14,057 nucleotides of DNA from Gammaproteobacteria bacterium (GTDB lineage: Bacteria > Pseudomonadota > Gammaproteobacteria > GCF-002020875): assembly GCA_018671205.1 (NCBI GenBank), contig JABHIC010000239.1, positions 1-14,057 on the forward strand, in the 5' to 3' direction. Position 1 is the stretch's first letter. Every line of letters starts with the position of its first letter. Positions 7,137 to 14,057 of the stretch are shown here, one piece after another. The position numbers and the translations under genes were made by a program. A model generated the notes under the pieces. The model was not told the origin of the DNA. It saw only the letters and a list, made by a program, of their open reading frames with translations, and made no database searches.

Positions 7137-8356
7137 TGATGAACGCCATCTCACTGAGGGGACTAGGTAAATCTTATGCAAAAGAGCAGGGAGGGCTGAG
7201 GCGATTAAGAGAGATTGTCGCCGGTCGCCCGATCTCACCCGATCAGCAGATAGAAGTACTCAAAGAGATTGATCTGGATATCCCAATGGGGCAGGTGGTG
7301 GGTATCATTGGTCGAAATGGGGCAGGGAAAAGTACACTACTGAAGGTCGTGGCGGGAATGGTTCCACATACTGCAGGAAGTATGGAGGTTAGCGGGAGAG
7401 TGGCTGCCCTGTTGGAGCTGGGGAGTGGCTTTCACCCCGAGATGACAGGTCGTGAAAATGTCTATCTTGCCGCCTCTTTGGCAGGACTCAAGAGAGATGA
7501 AATTGATGAGAAATATGAGTCAATTGTCACCTTTTCAGGGATTCAAGAGTTTATTGATCGCCCGGTCAAGACCTATTCATCAGGAATGATGGTGCGGCTG
7601 GCATTCTCAGTGGCAACCTCGGTTGATCCAGATATTTTAATTATTGATGAGGCACTCTCCGTCGGTGACGGTATTTTCTCCAGAAAATCATTTGAGAGAA
7701 TTATGGAGTTTAAGGAAAAGAAAAAAACAATTTTATTCTGTAGTCATTCGTTGTTCCAGATAGAAGCATTATGTGATCGTGTAGTGTGGATTGATGGCGG
7801 TAAAGTACAGCTGGTTGATGAGCCTAAATTGGTGACAGCAGAATATAATGAGTTTTTAAGTAAAACAGGTGTACTAGCCGATAAGGTACTACCAGATGAG
7901 CGTGAAGAGATAGTTTTAGAAGAAAAAGATTCTAATAAGCTTGCCTTGATTTCAGCTGTAGAGATTTTTATTGATGGAAAACCTGGAGTAGAGTTGAATG
8001 CGGTGAGTAGTATATCCTCTCTTGAGGTTTTGGTTAATTTTTTTTCGAAATCAGGTATTCCTATTCCGACAGTTGCGATGACTATAACGGATCCTAATGG
8101 GCAAATTGTTACTAGTGCAGGTACTTTGGATGATGGCTGGGACCTGACGATTGACTCACAAGGAAATGGTATAGTGAGGATTATGTTTGATCAATTACCC
8201 CTATTGAAAGGTCGTTATATAATTAATATCTTTCTTTTGTGTGAAAAAGGAGTACATTTTTACGATGTGCTTTATTCAGCTGCTTCTTTTTCTGTAGTGC
8301 AGACAGGAATGGCTGTTGGTTTTTGCGTCATTCCACATGGCTGGAGTAATATCTGA
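7136..8356 (+). CDS. wzt: ABC polysaccharide exporter ATPase (Wzt type) with C-terminal carbohydrate-binding domain
   Basis: 406 residues; the ATG at 7136 overlaps the permease stop, and a second ATG (7139) directly after it is an equal alternative. Walker A is GRNGAGKS (59-66, K65), the ABC signature is YSSGMMVRLAF (about S148), Walker B is DILIIDEALSVGD (D171, E172) and the switch His lies in LFCSHS. MTGRENVYL is typical of the Wzt/KpsT branch. The roughly 150 residues from about 255 to the end are beta-rich and finish with VIPHGW, as in Wzt C-terminal domains that recognise the modified end of the O-polysaccharide chain before export. Base composition falls sharply near 7640-7690, just past Walker B, so the ATPase half resembles its upstream neighbours and the substrate-binding half resembles the downstream cassette. 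The partner channel is the preceding gene. Confidence 0.94.
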   Translation: MMNAISLRGLGKSYAKEQGGLRRLREIVAGRPISPDQQIEVLKEIDLDIPMGQVVGIIGRNGAGKSTLLKVVAGMVPHTAGSMEVSGRVAALLELGSGFHPEMTGRENVYLAASLAGLKRDEIDEKYESIVTFSGIQEFIDRPVKTYSSGMMVRLAFSVATSVDPDILIIDEALSVGDGIFSRKSFERIMEFKEKKKTILFCSHSLFQIEALCDRVVWIDGGKVQLVDEPKLVTAEYNEFLSKTGVLADKVLPDEREEIVLEEKDSNKLALISAVEIFIDGKPGVELNAVSSISSLEVLVNFFSKSGIPIPTVAMTITDPNGQIVTSAGTLDDGWDLTIDSQGNGIVRIMFDQLPLLKGRYIINIFLLCEKGVHFYDVLYSAASFSVVQTGMAVGFCVIPHGWSNI

Positions 8357-8368
8357 TGGGTCATTTAT

Positions 8369-10105
8369 ATGCTTGAAGAAAAACTGAAAAATCTTGCTTT
8401 TCCTCTGAATGTCTATGCGCTGGTCTTGCTGTTTGAGGAAGGAACTGTTGATTATCTCCATTTTGGTCTCTTTGAGCAGAATGTAGAGTCAATTTTTGAT
8501 GCTCAGCATGTTTCTACGGACATGATATTGGCTAGATTGCCAGAACCACCCATGAGGATATTAGAGGTTGGATCAGGCTTAGGAACAACAGCCCGATTAT
8601 TGGTAGAAAAGGGGTATGATGTAACTTCTATTACTCCAGACCTTGGTCAGGTTCAGCTAGCACTATCCAGATCAGAAACATCAATGCCTCGATATGTTGG
8701 AAGTACGCTGGAGGACCTTGATGTGGAGGAAGGGTCTTTTGATTTTGTTCTTTTTCAGGAGTCTGCTCAATATATTGATCCTTTGGATCTATTTGGGCGA
8801 TCATTTCAGTTGCTTCGTGAGGGCGGAATGGTATTGGTGGTAGATGAATTTGCTTTCAAGAGGGAGTCGCCTGGCTTTGATGGGCTCCATCTTTTTAGTC
8901 ACTTCAGTGCGCAGTCAGCACGATTTGGATTCGAAATTTTAGAGGAGAAAAATCTATCTACTGCGGCAAAACCAACGTTGGATTATCTATTGAGAGTGAT
9001 TCCGGCTTATCAACAACGCTTGATATCAATCGGAGCAGTTACTGAAAAAGAACTGGATTATCTCTACTCTTCACTTCAAGACTATCAAGAAAAATATATT
9101 GATGGTCGTTATGGTTATGCGCTGCTGATGATGGAAAAAAAGAAGGCTCCTCGATGGCGTGTTTCTACACTAAAAGATGATGAAGATGTGCGATTTGTTC
9201 GTGAGCTTTTTCATGAGATATTTGGTGAACCAATTTCTGAAAAAATGTGGCAATGGAAATATGGGAATGGTAATGGTGACTCTATTCTGGCGTGGCGTGG
9301 TAATGAGTTAGTGGCTCACTACGGTGGAATGTGTCGTGATATTCTTTTTAAGGGGAATATGGTGCAGGCTGTTCAGATTGGGGATGTGATGGTTAGGTCA
9401 TCAGAGCGCGGTATACTGACACAGCAAGGCCCTTTCTTTTTGACTGCAGCTACCTATCTTGAGAAAAATATTGGTTTTGGACGAAGATTCCTGCTTGGGT
9501 TTGGTTTTCCAAACATGCGTGCAATGCGTGTTGCGAAAAAGTTGGGTTTGTATGATGAGGTAGGATATATGGTAGAATACCATTGGTCAGTGTTGAACTT
9601 CGAACCTAGTTTATTTGGTGTGGTTGAGCAGATAGGTGGTGATATAGATCAACAGAAAATTGAATCAATCAACCTTTTGTGGGAGCAGATGGCAGTAGAT
9701 TTTGAACAGAGTGTGGTCGGAATAAGAGACTGGAAATATCTGAGTCATCGTTTTGTTTTCCATCCGCACTTTTTGTATAAGATATTTGTTGTCAATGATC
9801 AGATTACTGGAAAGGCTATTGGTCTATTTGTTGTACGAACAGAAGGTGAGAGTTTGATATTGATGGATTTGATCGGTAAGTCATCCACATTTCAACTGTT
9901 GGTCCAACATGCAAGAAGTGTTGCAAGAAAAATGAAGATGAGAGAAGTTAGTTTCTGGGTGACAGATACATCAATACCATTACCCGCTGGAGAAAAAAAA
10001 CAGCTGGATATTCATATTCCAAGTAGTATCTGGAGTGCAGGCCCATCTATTGGATCAATGAATCAATGTTGGTGGTTGACCTCAGGGGATGTTGACTTTA
10101 GATAG
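8369..10105 (+). CDS. Bifunctional SAM methyltransferase - GNAT acyltransferase fusion
   Basis: 578 residues, starting 12 nt after wzt. Residues about 25-195 form a class I SAM-dependent methyltransferase: motif I ILEVGSGLGTTARLL (64-78), the acidic region after VTSITP (about 86-91), motif FDFVLFQESAQYI (124-136) and LLREGGMVLVVDEF (148-161). From about residue 262 the protein looks like a GNAT-fold protein of the kind found in polysaccharide loci: WRVSTLKDDEDVRFVRELF, then a MWQWKYGN motif (293-300), an AWRGNELVAHYGGM strand pair (308-321), and GFGFPNMRAMRVAKKLGL (377-394), which matches the common 'GFPN..a......klG' signature. A second beta/alpha half (about 460-560) suggests a double GNAT fold. 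A likely job is methylating and acylating a sugar or its linked group before export. Substrates are unknown. The neighbouring deacetylase could expose the amine that this enzyme acylates. Confidence 0.8.
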   Translation: MLEEKLKNLAFPLNVYALVLLFEEGTVDYLHFGLFEQNVESIFDAQHVSTDMILARLPEPPMRILEVGSGLGTTARLLVEKGYDVTSITPDLGQVQLALSRSETSMPRYVGSTLEDLDVEEGSFDFVLFQESAQYIDPLDLFGRSFQLLREGGMVLVVDEFAFKRESPGFDGLHLFSHFSAQSARFGFEILEEKNLSTAAKPTLDYLLRVIPAYQQRLISIGAVTEKELDYLYSSLQDYQEKYIDGRYGYALLMMEKKKAPRWRVSTLKDDEDVRFVRELFHEIFGEPISEKMWQWKYGNGNGDSILAWRGNELVAHYGGMCRDILFKGNMVQAVQIGDVMVRSSERGILTQQGPFFLTAATYLEKNIGFGRRFLLGFGFPNMRAMRVAKKLGLYDEVGYMVEYHWSVLNFEPSLFGVVEQIGGDIDQQKIESINLLWEQMAVDFEQSVVGIRDWKYLSHRFVFHPHFLYKIFVVNDQITGKAIGLFVVRTEGESLILMDLIGKSSTFQLLVQHARSVARKMKMREVSFWVTDTSIPLPAGEKKQLDIHIPSSIWSAGPSIGSMNQCWWLTSGDVDFR

Positions 10106-10112
10106 ATCTATT

Positions 10113-11129
10113 ATGAGTGAACCACGCTGTACCTATTTTATTGATATTGTAGGAAGTTGCAACCTACGGTGTCCCTCTTGTCCAGTAGGAAATTACAAGG
10201 CATCTGACTTTTATAGAGAGAGACGACCAAAAGGCATCATGTCATTGGGGATGTTTAGGCTGATTCTTGACAAGATTGATCGAGAGAGGAGAGAAGAATG
10301 CGAAAAGGTTGTTATCTCACTTTATAATTGGGGAGAACCTCTGCTGCATCCTGAGCTAGTAGAGTTTATTGATGCAGTTCGGTCAAAGGGTTTTATTTCT
10401 GATCTCTCCTCTAATCTTAACATAAAAGATGTCAGTAAAGTGGTCGAGGCCGCTCCTAATAAGCTGATTGTCTCTCTGTCTGGGTATTATGATGATATTT
10501 ATTCACGCACACACGTGCGAGGGAATATCAGTTTAGTGATCTCTAATCTGTTTAAGCTAAGATATTGGATGGATAAGTTGAATAAGGATATTGACGTTGA
10601 AGTGTCCTACCACATTTATGAACATAATGTTGAGAGAGACTTTCTGCGTATGAAGGAAATTACAGATGACCTTGGTTTTCACTTCTCTTCTGATATAGCT
10701 ATTTTTATGCCGGTAGAAAAAAATATTAGATACTTGGGTGGGGGTGGATTGTCTTTAGGTGACCAAGATCTTGTCTCACTGATGATGGTTAAGCCAAATG
10801 ATATTGTTCAGTATATAGATAAGTATGGACAATACCCATGTCTCCTTCAGCAAATGACAACAATAAATTTCGATGGCTCAACAGCCTTATGTTGCGGCGT
10901 ATATGATTATGAAAACAATATTGCTGATCAGTTTCTTGATGTCTCCCATAATGATCTAGAGTTGAAAAAGAAAAGTCACCATCTATGTGGTGAGTGTATG
11001 AAAAAAGGAGTACATGTGATGGCATCATATCTTCCAAGAGAGGAGTGGGACCAGATGATTGAGGAAAGACTAGTTGAGTTAGGGTGTTCAGTAAAGAGAG
11101 ATGTTTCACACAGGCGCTCAATACATTAA
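10113..11129 (+). CDS. Radical SAM protein with SPASM-like C-terminal cysteines
   Basis: 338 residues from the ATG at 10113, 7 nt after the previous stop. An in-frame ATG at 10089 would overlap the preceding gene and has its purine run directly against it, so the later start is preferred, though its own Shine-Dalgarno is weak. The canonical 4Fe-4S site CNLRCPSC (C16, C20, C23) follows YFIDIVGS, and NWGEPLLHPELVEF gives the glycine-rich SAM-binding 'GGEPLL' element. A later cysteine group, C243 (YPCLL), C260-C261 (ALCCG) and C292/C295 (CGEC), resembles a SPASM or twitch auxiliary cluster. Proteins of this type carry out radical modifications of peptides or small molecules. In a polysaccharide locus it may modify a sugar, a nucleotide-sugar or a linked substituent; the substrate is not deducible. 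Confidence 0.85.
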   Translation: MSEPRCTYFIDIVGSCNLRCPSCPVGNYKASDFYRERRPKGIMSLGMFRLILDKIDRERREECEKVVISLYNWGEPLLHPELVEFIDAVRSKGFISDLSSNLNIKDVSKVVEAAPNKLIVSLSGYYDDIYSRTHVRGNISLVISNLFKLRYWMDKLNKDIDVEVSYHIYEHNVERDFLRMKEITDDLGFHFSSDIAIFMPVEKNIRYLGGGGLSLGDQDLVSLMMVKPNDIVQYIDKYGQYPCLLQQMTTINFDGSTALCCGVYDYENNIADQFLDVSHNDLELKKKSHHLCGECMKKGVHVMASYLPREEWDQMIEERLVELGCSVKRDVSHRRSIH

Positions 11130-11148
11130 TTTTTAATTTGGTGTTAAA

Positions 11149-12294
11149 ATGATTGAATATAGTAATAAACAATATGATCCAATAGTTTTTTTGATGGAGT
11201 CAGTTAAGCCGCATCTTTTAGAGATTGATCAGTATAATCTGTTTTCTGGATGGGTGTTTTTTTTTGGTAAAAAGGTTGTGAAGTTAATTAATGTATATGA
11301 ATGCTGTATATCATCTACAGAAAGAGGTTTAGATCCTATCGCTACAGCAGAAGTAAATATAAGGCGTCAGGATATAGCTGATTTTGTTCCAACCATTCCA
11401 GCAGCAAAGAAATGTGGATTTGAGGTTGATGTTTTTGTGGGTAAAAATATAAAAAAATTAAGTTTTGATGTGGTTTTTGAAGATGGTTCGAGTGAGTTGT
11501 TATTTGAACAGGAAATGGATGAAATTAGAGAGAAGAGCAGTTACTTCGGAATATTACGAAGTAGGCTAGATAAGATCAATATGCCTGATGGTGATCTTGT
11601 TTATTTAACGCAAGGTTCAGCTAATGTTGACGAATATAAGAACTCGATTATTCCATCGGTTATGAATATATGTGATTACCTATCAGCATCCGGGGTTCAT
11701 CTAAATGAGATTTCTTCACTGTTGGACTTTGGTTGTGGAACAGGTCGATTATTAACAGGTTGGAATTTGATTGAGCCCCAAATTGAACTGTTTGGCTGCG
11801 ATTTTAATATGGAGTTGTTGGGATGGGCAGAAAATAATCTTCCGGATAAGATTTGTTTTACAAAAAACGAGTTAATCCCACCACTGCCTTACCGGAGTGG
11901 TCAATTTGATTTGATTTATCTTATTTCTGTGTTTACTCATTTGACACTGGAGACTCAACAGGTGTGGGTAAATGATTTTAAACGTATATTGAAAAAGGGG
12001 GGGTATTTGCTGGTCACACTACATGGAGAGCTGTATGCTATCAATTGTTTTTATGATAATGACCCGATGCTTGATAGGTTTTATGAGAAAGGGACAGAGT
12101 GTGCGGGTGAGAAGGAGGGTAGTAATCAATTTTCTTCATTCCATACCAAAGAATATGTCAGCCAGTTATTTGATGGATTTGAGTGTGTAGGATACTTTCA
12201 GAATGGAAGAATTAATGATGGTCGGGTACCTTTTAAAGTTTCATCTGCACAGGATGTTTATGTATTGAGATATACGGATGGCGTCAATGGTTGA
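11149..12294 (+). CDS. SAM-dependent methyltransferase with N-terminal accessory domain
   Basis: 381 residues, starting 19 nt after the radical SAM gene in very AT-rich DNA with only a weak ribosome binding site. Residues about 15-140 form a beta-rich module with a FSGWVFFFGKKVV strand pair and the pattern RRQDIADFVPTIPAAKKCGFEVDV. This resembles an accessory domain found beside glycosyltransferases and methyltransferases in surface-polysaccharide loci ('r.DVa...p..p.a...GF'); its function is unknown to me. A class I methyltransferase follows: motif I LLDFGCGTGRLL (191-202), post-I region ELFGCDFN, then FDLIYLISVFTHL and ILKKGGYLLVTLHGE. Length and layout suggest a soluble cytoplasmic enzyme acting on the growing chain or a nucleotide-sugar. 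Next to a second methyltransferase module in the same block, it suggests a multiply methylated glycan. Confidence 0.83.
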   Translation: MIEYSNKQYDPIVFLMESVKPHLLEIDQYNLFSGWVFFFGKKVVKLINVYECCISSTERGLDPIATAEVNIRRQDIADFVPTIPAAKKCGFEVDVFVGKNIKKLSFDVVFEDGSSELLFEQEMDEIREKSSYFGILRSRLDKINMPDGDLVYLTQGSANVDEYKNSIIPSVMNICDYLSASGVHLNEISSLLDFGCGTGRLLTGWNLIEPQIELFGCDFNMELLGWAENNLPDKICFTKNELIPPLPYRSGQFDLIYLISVFTHLTLETQQVWVNDFKRILKKGGYLLVTLHGELYAINCFYDNDPMLDRFYEKGTECAGEKEGSNQFSSFHTKEYVSQLFDGFECVGYFQNGRINDGRVPFKVSSAQDVYVLRYTDGVNG

Positions 12295-12300
12295 TAATAG

Positions 12301-13026
12301 ATGAAAGCACTAGAGCAAGACCTGATCCCCTACTCATCCTCACCATTACCTGAAGGACCATGGCTAGTATTTGCGCCACACGCCGATGATGAAACCTTCG
12401 GTATGGGGGGGGCAATATTATTGGCTACAGCGGCGGGAATGGATATCTATGTGGATGTCGTGACAGATGGTCGAGCCGGCGGAGACGGTTCAGATGCACT
12501 GGTTCACTCCCGTCAACAAGAGGCAATGGATGCCTGTTCTATTTTGGGAGCAAAGCCCCCTCACTTTTGGGGAGTGTCAGATCGTTCCGTAGAGGCCACT
12601 GCGGAGTGGATTGCTATTGCCTCTCAACGTATTGATGAAATCAAACCCAAATCACTATTCTTTCCTTCTGCTTTTGAGTTGCACCCCGACCATCGTGCGG
12701 TGGCATTTCTTGTATGGGAGGGGGCAGAGCAGTGTGGATATTCTGGACGGATATTATCTTATGAGATTTCTGTTCAGGGGGTGATTAATTTATTGTTGGA
12801 TACCACACTAGTGGTTGATCAAAAACAGGATGTCATGCGGGTCTATTGTAGCCAGCTCGGTGAAAATAATTATCTGGATGTTATTCGGTCACTGGATCGC
12901 ATGCGTACCTATACTCTGCCTGAAAAAACCACTGCGGCAGAAGGTTTTTATGAGTACTCACTGAGTGGGAGGGGGAGTTTTGAGGCACAGGTTGTCCGCA
13001 GTGTACGCTCTTATTTGGAGTTATGA
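12301..13026 (+). CDS. PIG-L/LmbE family N-acetylglycosamine-type deacetylase
   Basis: 241 residues. The family's zinc site is plain: PHADDE at 26-31 (H27, D29/D30) after VFAPHADDETFG, and HPDH at 128-131. The region between them (VVTDGRAGGDGSD and SRQQEAMDACSILG) also matches the family, which removes the N-acetyl group from GlcNAc-like sugars in lipid or polymer precursors, using zinc. Length is normal for the family. The gene follows the methyltransferase by 6 nt, so it is probably co-transcribed, but its base composition returns to that of the left flank, setting the right edge of the AT-rich block. A joint role with the GNAT module upstream is plausible: deacetylate, then attach another acyl group. 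The exact sugar is unknown. Confidence 0.92.
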   Translation: MKALEQDLIPYSSSPLPEGPWLVFAPHADDETFGMGGAILLATAAGMDIYVDVVTDGRAGGDGSDALVHSRQQEAMDACSILGAKPPHFWGVSDRSVEATAEWIAIASQRIDEIKPKSLFFPSAFELHPDHRAVAFLVWEGAEQCGYSGRILSYEISVQGVINLLLDTTLVVDQKQDVMRVYCSQLGENNYLDVIRSLDRMRTYTLPEKTTAAEGFYEYSLSGRGSFEAQVVRSVRSYLEL

Positions 13027-13076
13027 GTTTTTATCTTCAATCGAATTTTATACCATACTGTAATAAAATTTCACCC

Positions 13077-13148
13077 ATGAGAAGGACAATTCAATGGGTT
13101 CTGGTGCTACTGCTCTTTACCATGCTCTCTCCACCACTGCGGCCATAA
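13077..13148 (+). other. 23-codon hydrophobic ORF in the glycosyltransferase frame, ended by TAA
   Basis: ATG at 13077 encodes MRRTIQWVLVLLLFTMLSP and four more residues, a basic start plus a single hydrophobic segment, and stops at TAA 13146. The glycosyltransferase frame continues directly after this stop in the same phase. No Shine-Dalgarno precedes this ATG. It may be chance, a leader, or the lost 5' end of the next gene interrupted by a nonsense codon. Confidence 0.25.
13079..13086 (+). promoter_or_regulatory. Strong Shine-Dalgarno (GAGAAGGA) for ATG 13094
   Basis: GAGAAGGA ends 7 nt before an ATG at 13094 and is the best ribosome binding site in the gap between the deacetylase and the glycosyltransferase. 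The ATG it serves opens a 26-codon frame, not the frame of the glycosyltransferase itself. The site therefore bears on where that gene really begins. Confidence 0.5.
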
Positions 13149-13174
13149 ATATTGAGCAATATCGCCACAGTTAG
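13094..13174 (+). other. 26-codon ORF with strong Shine-Dalgarno ahead of the glycosyltransferase
   Basis: This frame begins MGSGATALYHALSTTAAINI, ends QYRHS with TAG at 13172, and is preceded by GAGAAGGA at ideal spacing. The glycosyltransferase frame overlaps its 3' end. Either translation is coupled from this short ORF into the larger gene, or an indel near 13150-13175 has split a natural N-terminus from the rest of the protein. Confidence 0.35.
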
Positions 13175-14057
13175 TCAACAGACGCAGAGTGAACCACCAC
13201 TGGTCTCTATCATTGTGCGCACAAAGGATAGACCTCGCCTGCTGGTTTTGGCGCTGGGCTCTATTGTAGAGCAGACTCATCCCAGAGTTGAAGTGGTCGT
13301 GGTTAATGATGGCGGAGTCGATGTTGGTGATCAGATAGAGCCGTTTCGTTCCCAATTGGAGCATCTTGAACATATTCATCTGGAGAAAAATGGGGGTAGA
13401 AGTGCGGCCGCCAACCTGGGGCTGGAGATAGCCACAGGAGAGTACCTTGCTTTTCTGGATGATGATGACCTGCTCAGACCACAACATATTGAGCAGCTAT
13501 TGGGGGCACTGGAAAAGAACCCAAGTGTGGAGGTTGCCTATGCCTCCGTACAGTGTATCGATGCCACGGGTGCGTTGAAGAGAGAGACGTTTGAACAGGA
13601 TTATGACCCTGTTACTCTGCTGGCAGGAAACTATATTCCATTTCATGCCATTCTATTCCATCGTTCACTGGTAGAAAAAGGGGTTCGGCTTGATGAACAG
13701 CTGGATCTCTATGAGGATTGGGATTTTCTGTTACAGCTCTCCAGACTGAGCGGATTTGTCCATCAAGAGGATTTGACCGCACTCTATCGTATTACCGAGC
13801 AGACCGGTTTCGGTATTCATGCCGATCAGGTAGAGGCGGTTTCTGCGACTCGAATGGTCCATGCGAAGTGGCGTAAGCTCTGGTCGACTAAACAGGTTGA
13901 TGAATTAATGGAGCGGGTGCGTAGCCATGATGGCCAAACCATAGAGCAGCAGAAAACTATTAAGCGGCTGGAAGATAGCGCTCAACATATCAAAAATCTG
14001 GAGGATCTCAAAGAGCAGCAGCTCACCCATATTCATAACCTGAAAGGTGATAAAGAG
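13152..14057 (+). CDS. Family 2 glycosyltransferase (GT-A) with C-terminal coiled coil, 3' partial
   Basis: The open frame runs from just after TAA 13146 to the window edge (302 codons) and continues beyond. The only near start is TTG at 13152, without a ribosome binding site; other start options are the short ORFs listed just upstream. The GT2 fold is clear: PPLVSIIVRTKDRPRLL (strand 1 and first helix), QTHPRVEVVVVNDGG (nucleotide site), NGGRSAAANLGLEIATGEYL, the metal-binding DXD region FLDDDDLL (D103-D106) and DLYEDWDFLLQLS with the usual ED/W acceptor-site motif. The last 50 residues (TIEQQKTIKRLEDSAQHIKN and onward) are rich in Gln, Lys, Glu and Leu in a heptad-like pattern, so a coiled-coil linker probably joins this domain to another enzyme domain past the edge. 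It likely adds a sugar during polysaccharide assembly on the cytoplasmic face of the membrane. Confidence 0.87.
   Translation, partial: MSNIATVSQQTQSEPPLVSIIVRTKDRPRLLVLALGSIVEQTHPRVEVVVVNDGGVDVGDQIEPFRSQLEHLEHIHLEKNGGRSAAANLGLEIATGEYLAFLDDDDLLRPQHIEQLLGALEKNPSVEVAYASVQCIDATGALKRETFEQDYDPVTLLAGNYIPFHAILFHRSLVEKGVRLDEQLDLYEDWDFLLQLSRLSGFVHQEDLTALYRITEQTGFGIHADQVEAVSATRMVHAKWRKLWSTKQVDELMERVRSHDGQTIEQQKTIKRLEDSAQHIKNLEDLKEQQLTHIHNLKGDKE

Larger units (their letters stand above)
7640..12295 (+). other. AT-rich segment, probable exchangeable glycan-modification cassette
   Basis: Single 60-base lines counted by hand show the shift: G+C is 34/60 at 6361 and 29/60 at 7261, then 15/60 at 7681 and 17/60 at 11281, then 31/60 at 12361. 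The low-GC stretch begins inside wzt after the Walker B region, covers the methyltransferase-GNAT fusion, the radical SAM gene and the second methyltransferase, and ends at the deacetylase gene. No insertion sequence, integrase or terminal repeat is seen at either edge. Borders are approximate. This pattern is usual for serotype-variable polysaccharide loci; horizontal replacement is inference. Confidence 0.6.

Noticed and set aside
10789..11172. 127-aa open frame on the minus strand across the radical SAM 3' end
   Set aside because: It spans the SPASM-like cysteine region and the gene junction; no domain pattern or convincing start.
7640..12295. Mobile element ends or a genomic-island attachment site at the borders of the AT-rich block
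   Set aside because: No transposase, integrase, tRNA, inverted terminal repeat or direct repeat was seen at either border.
13027..13076. AT-rich stretch as a promoter for the glycosyltransferase
   Set aside because: Several TATAAT-like words occur (for example TAATAA), but no matching -35 element at proper spacing could be picked with confidence.
13107..13487. 126-aa open frame on the minus strand
   Set aside because: It covers the glycosyltransferase N-terminus, whose GT2 motifs are unmistakable on the + strand.

Overview
The window looks like a chromosomal segment of a Gram-negative bacterium, most likely a gammaproteobacterium. This is inferred from the Wzm/Wzt-type polysaccharide exporter, the kexin-like protease with a P domain, short intergenic gaps and moderate G+C. 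No rRNA, tRNA or housekeeping marker is present to fix the taxon. All supported genes are on the + strand.

Left part (1-4191): the 3' end of a secreted or surface protein with a bacterial Ig-like (Big_2) domain, closed by a strong intrinsic terminator (980-1014). Next come a small exported lysine-rich protein of unknown function whose core faintly resembles PilP/GspC-type domains, and a subtilisin/kexin-like S8 protease with a complete catalytic triad, a P (Homo B) domain and an uncharacterised C-terminal extension. The protease start is ambiguous.

Middle (4219-8356): four tightly packed or overlapping genes. They are a four-TM sensor histidine kinase, a response regulator whose C-terminal half looks like a RelE/ParE-superfamily domain (the most unusual item here), the ABC-2 permease Wzm and the ATPase Wzt with a C-terminal carbohydrate-binding-type domain. 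Overlaps of 8, 11 and 1 nt suggest one transcript, so the two-component pair probably governs the export or synthesis of the exported glycan.

Right part (8369-14057): a glycan-modification block. It holds a methyltransferase-GNAT acetyltransferase fusion, a radical SAM protein with a SPASM-like C-terminal cysteine set, a second methyltransferase with an unassigned N-terminal domain, a PIG-L/LmbE-type deacetylase and a family 2 glycosyltransferase running off the right edge. From about 7640, inside wzt, to about 12295 the DNA is clearly more AT-rich than its flanks, as expected for an exchangeable serotype-specific cassette. Together these genes would build, decorate (methylation, de-N-acetylation, acylation, a radical step) and export an O-antigen-like or capsular polysaccharide by the ABC-transporter route.

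Two genes (the protease and the terminal glycosyltransferase) have a well-placed Shine-Dalgarno/ATG in a different frame just upstream of the main ORF. This points to short coupled leader ORFs, real frameshifts or assembly indels.
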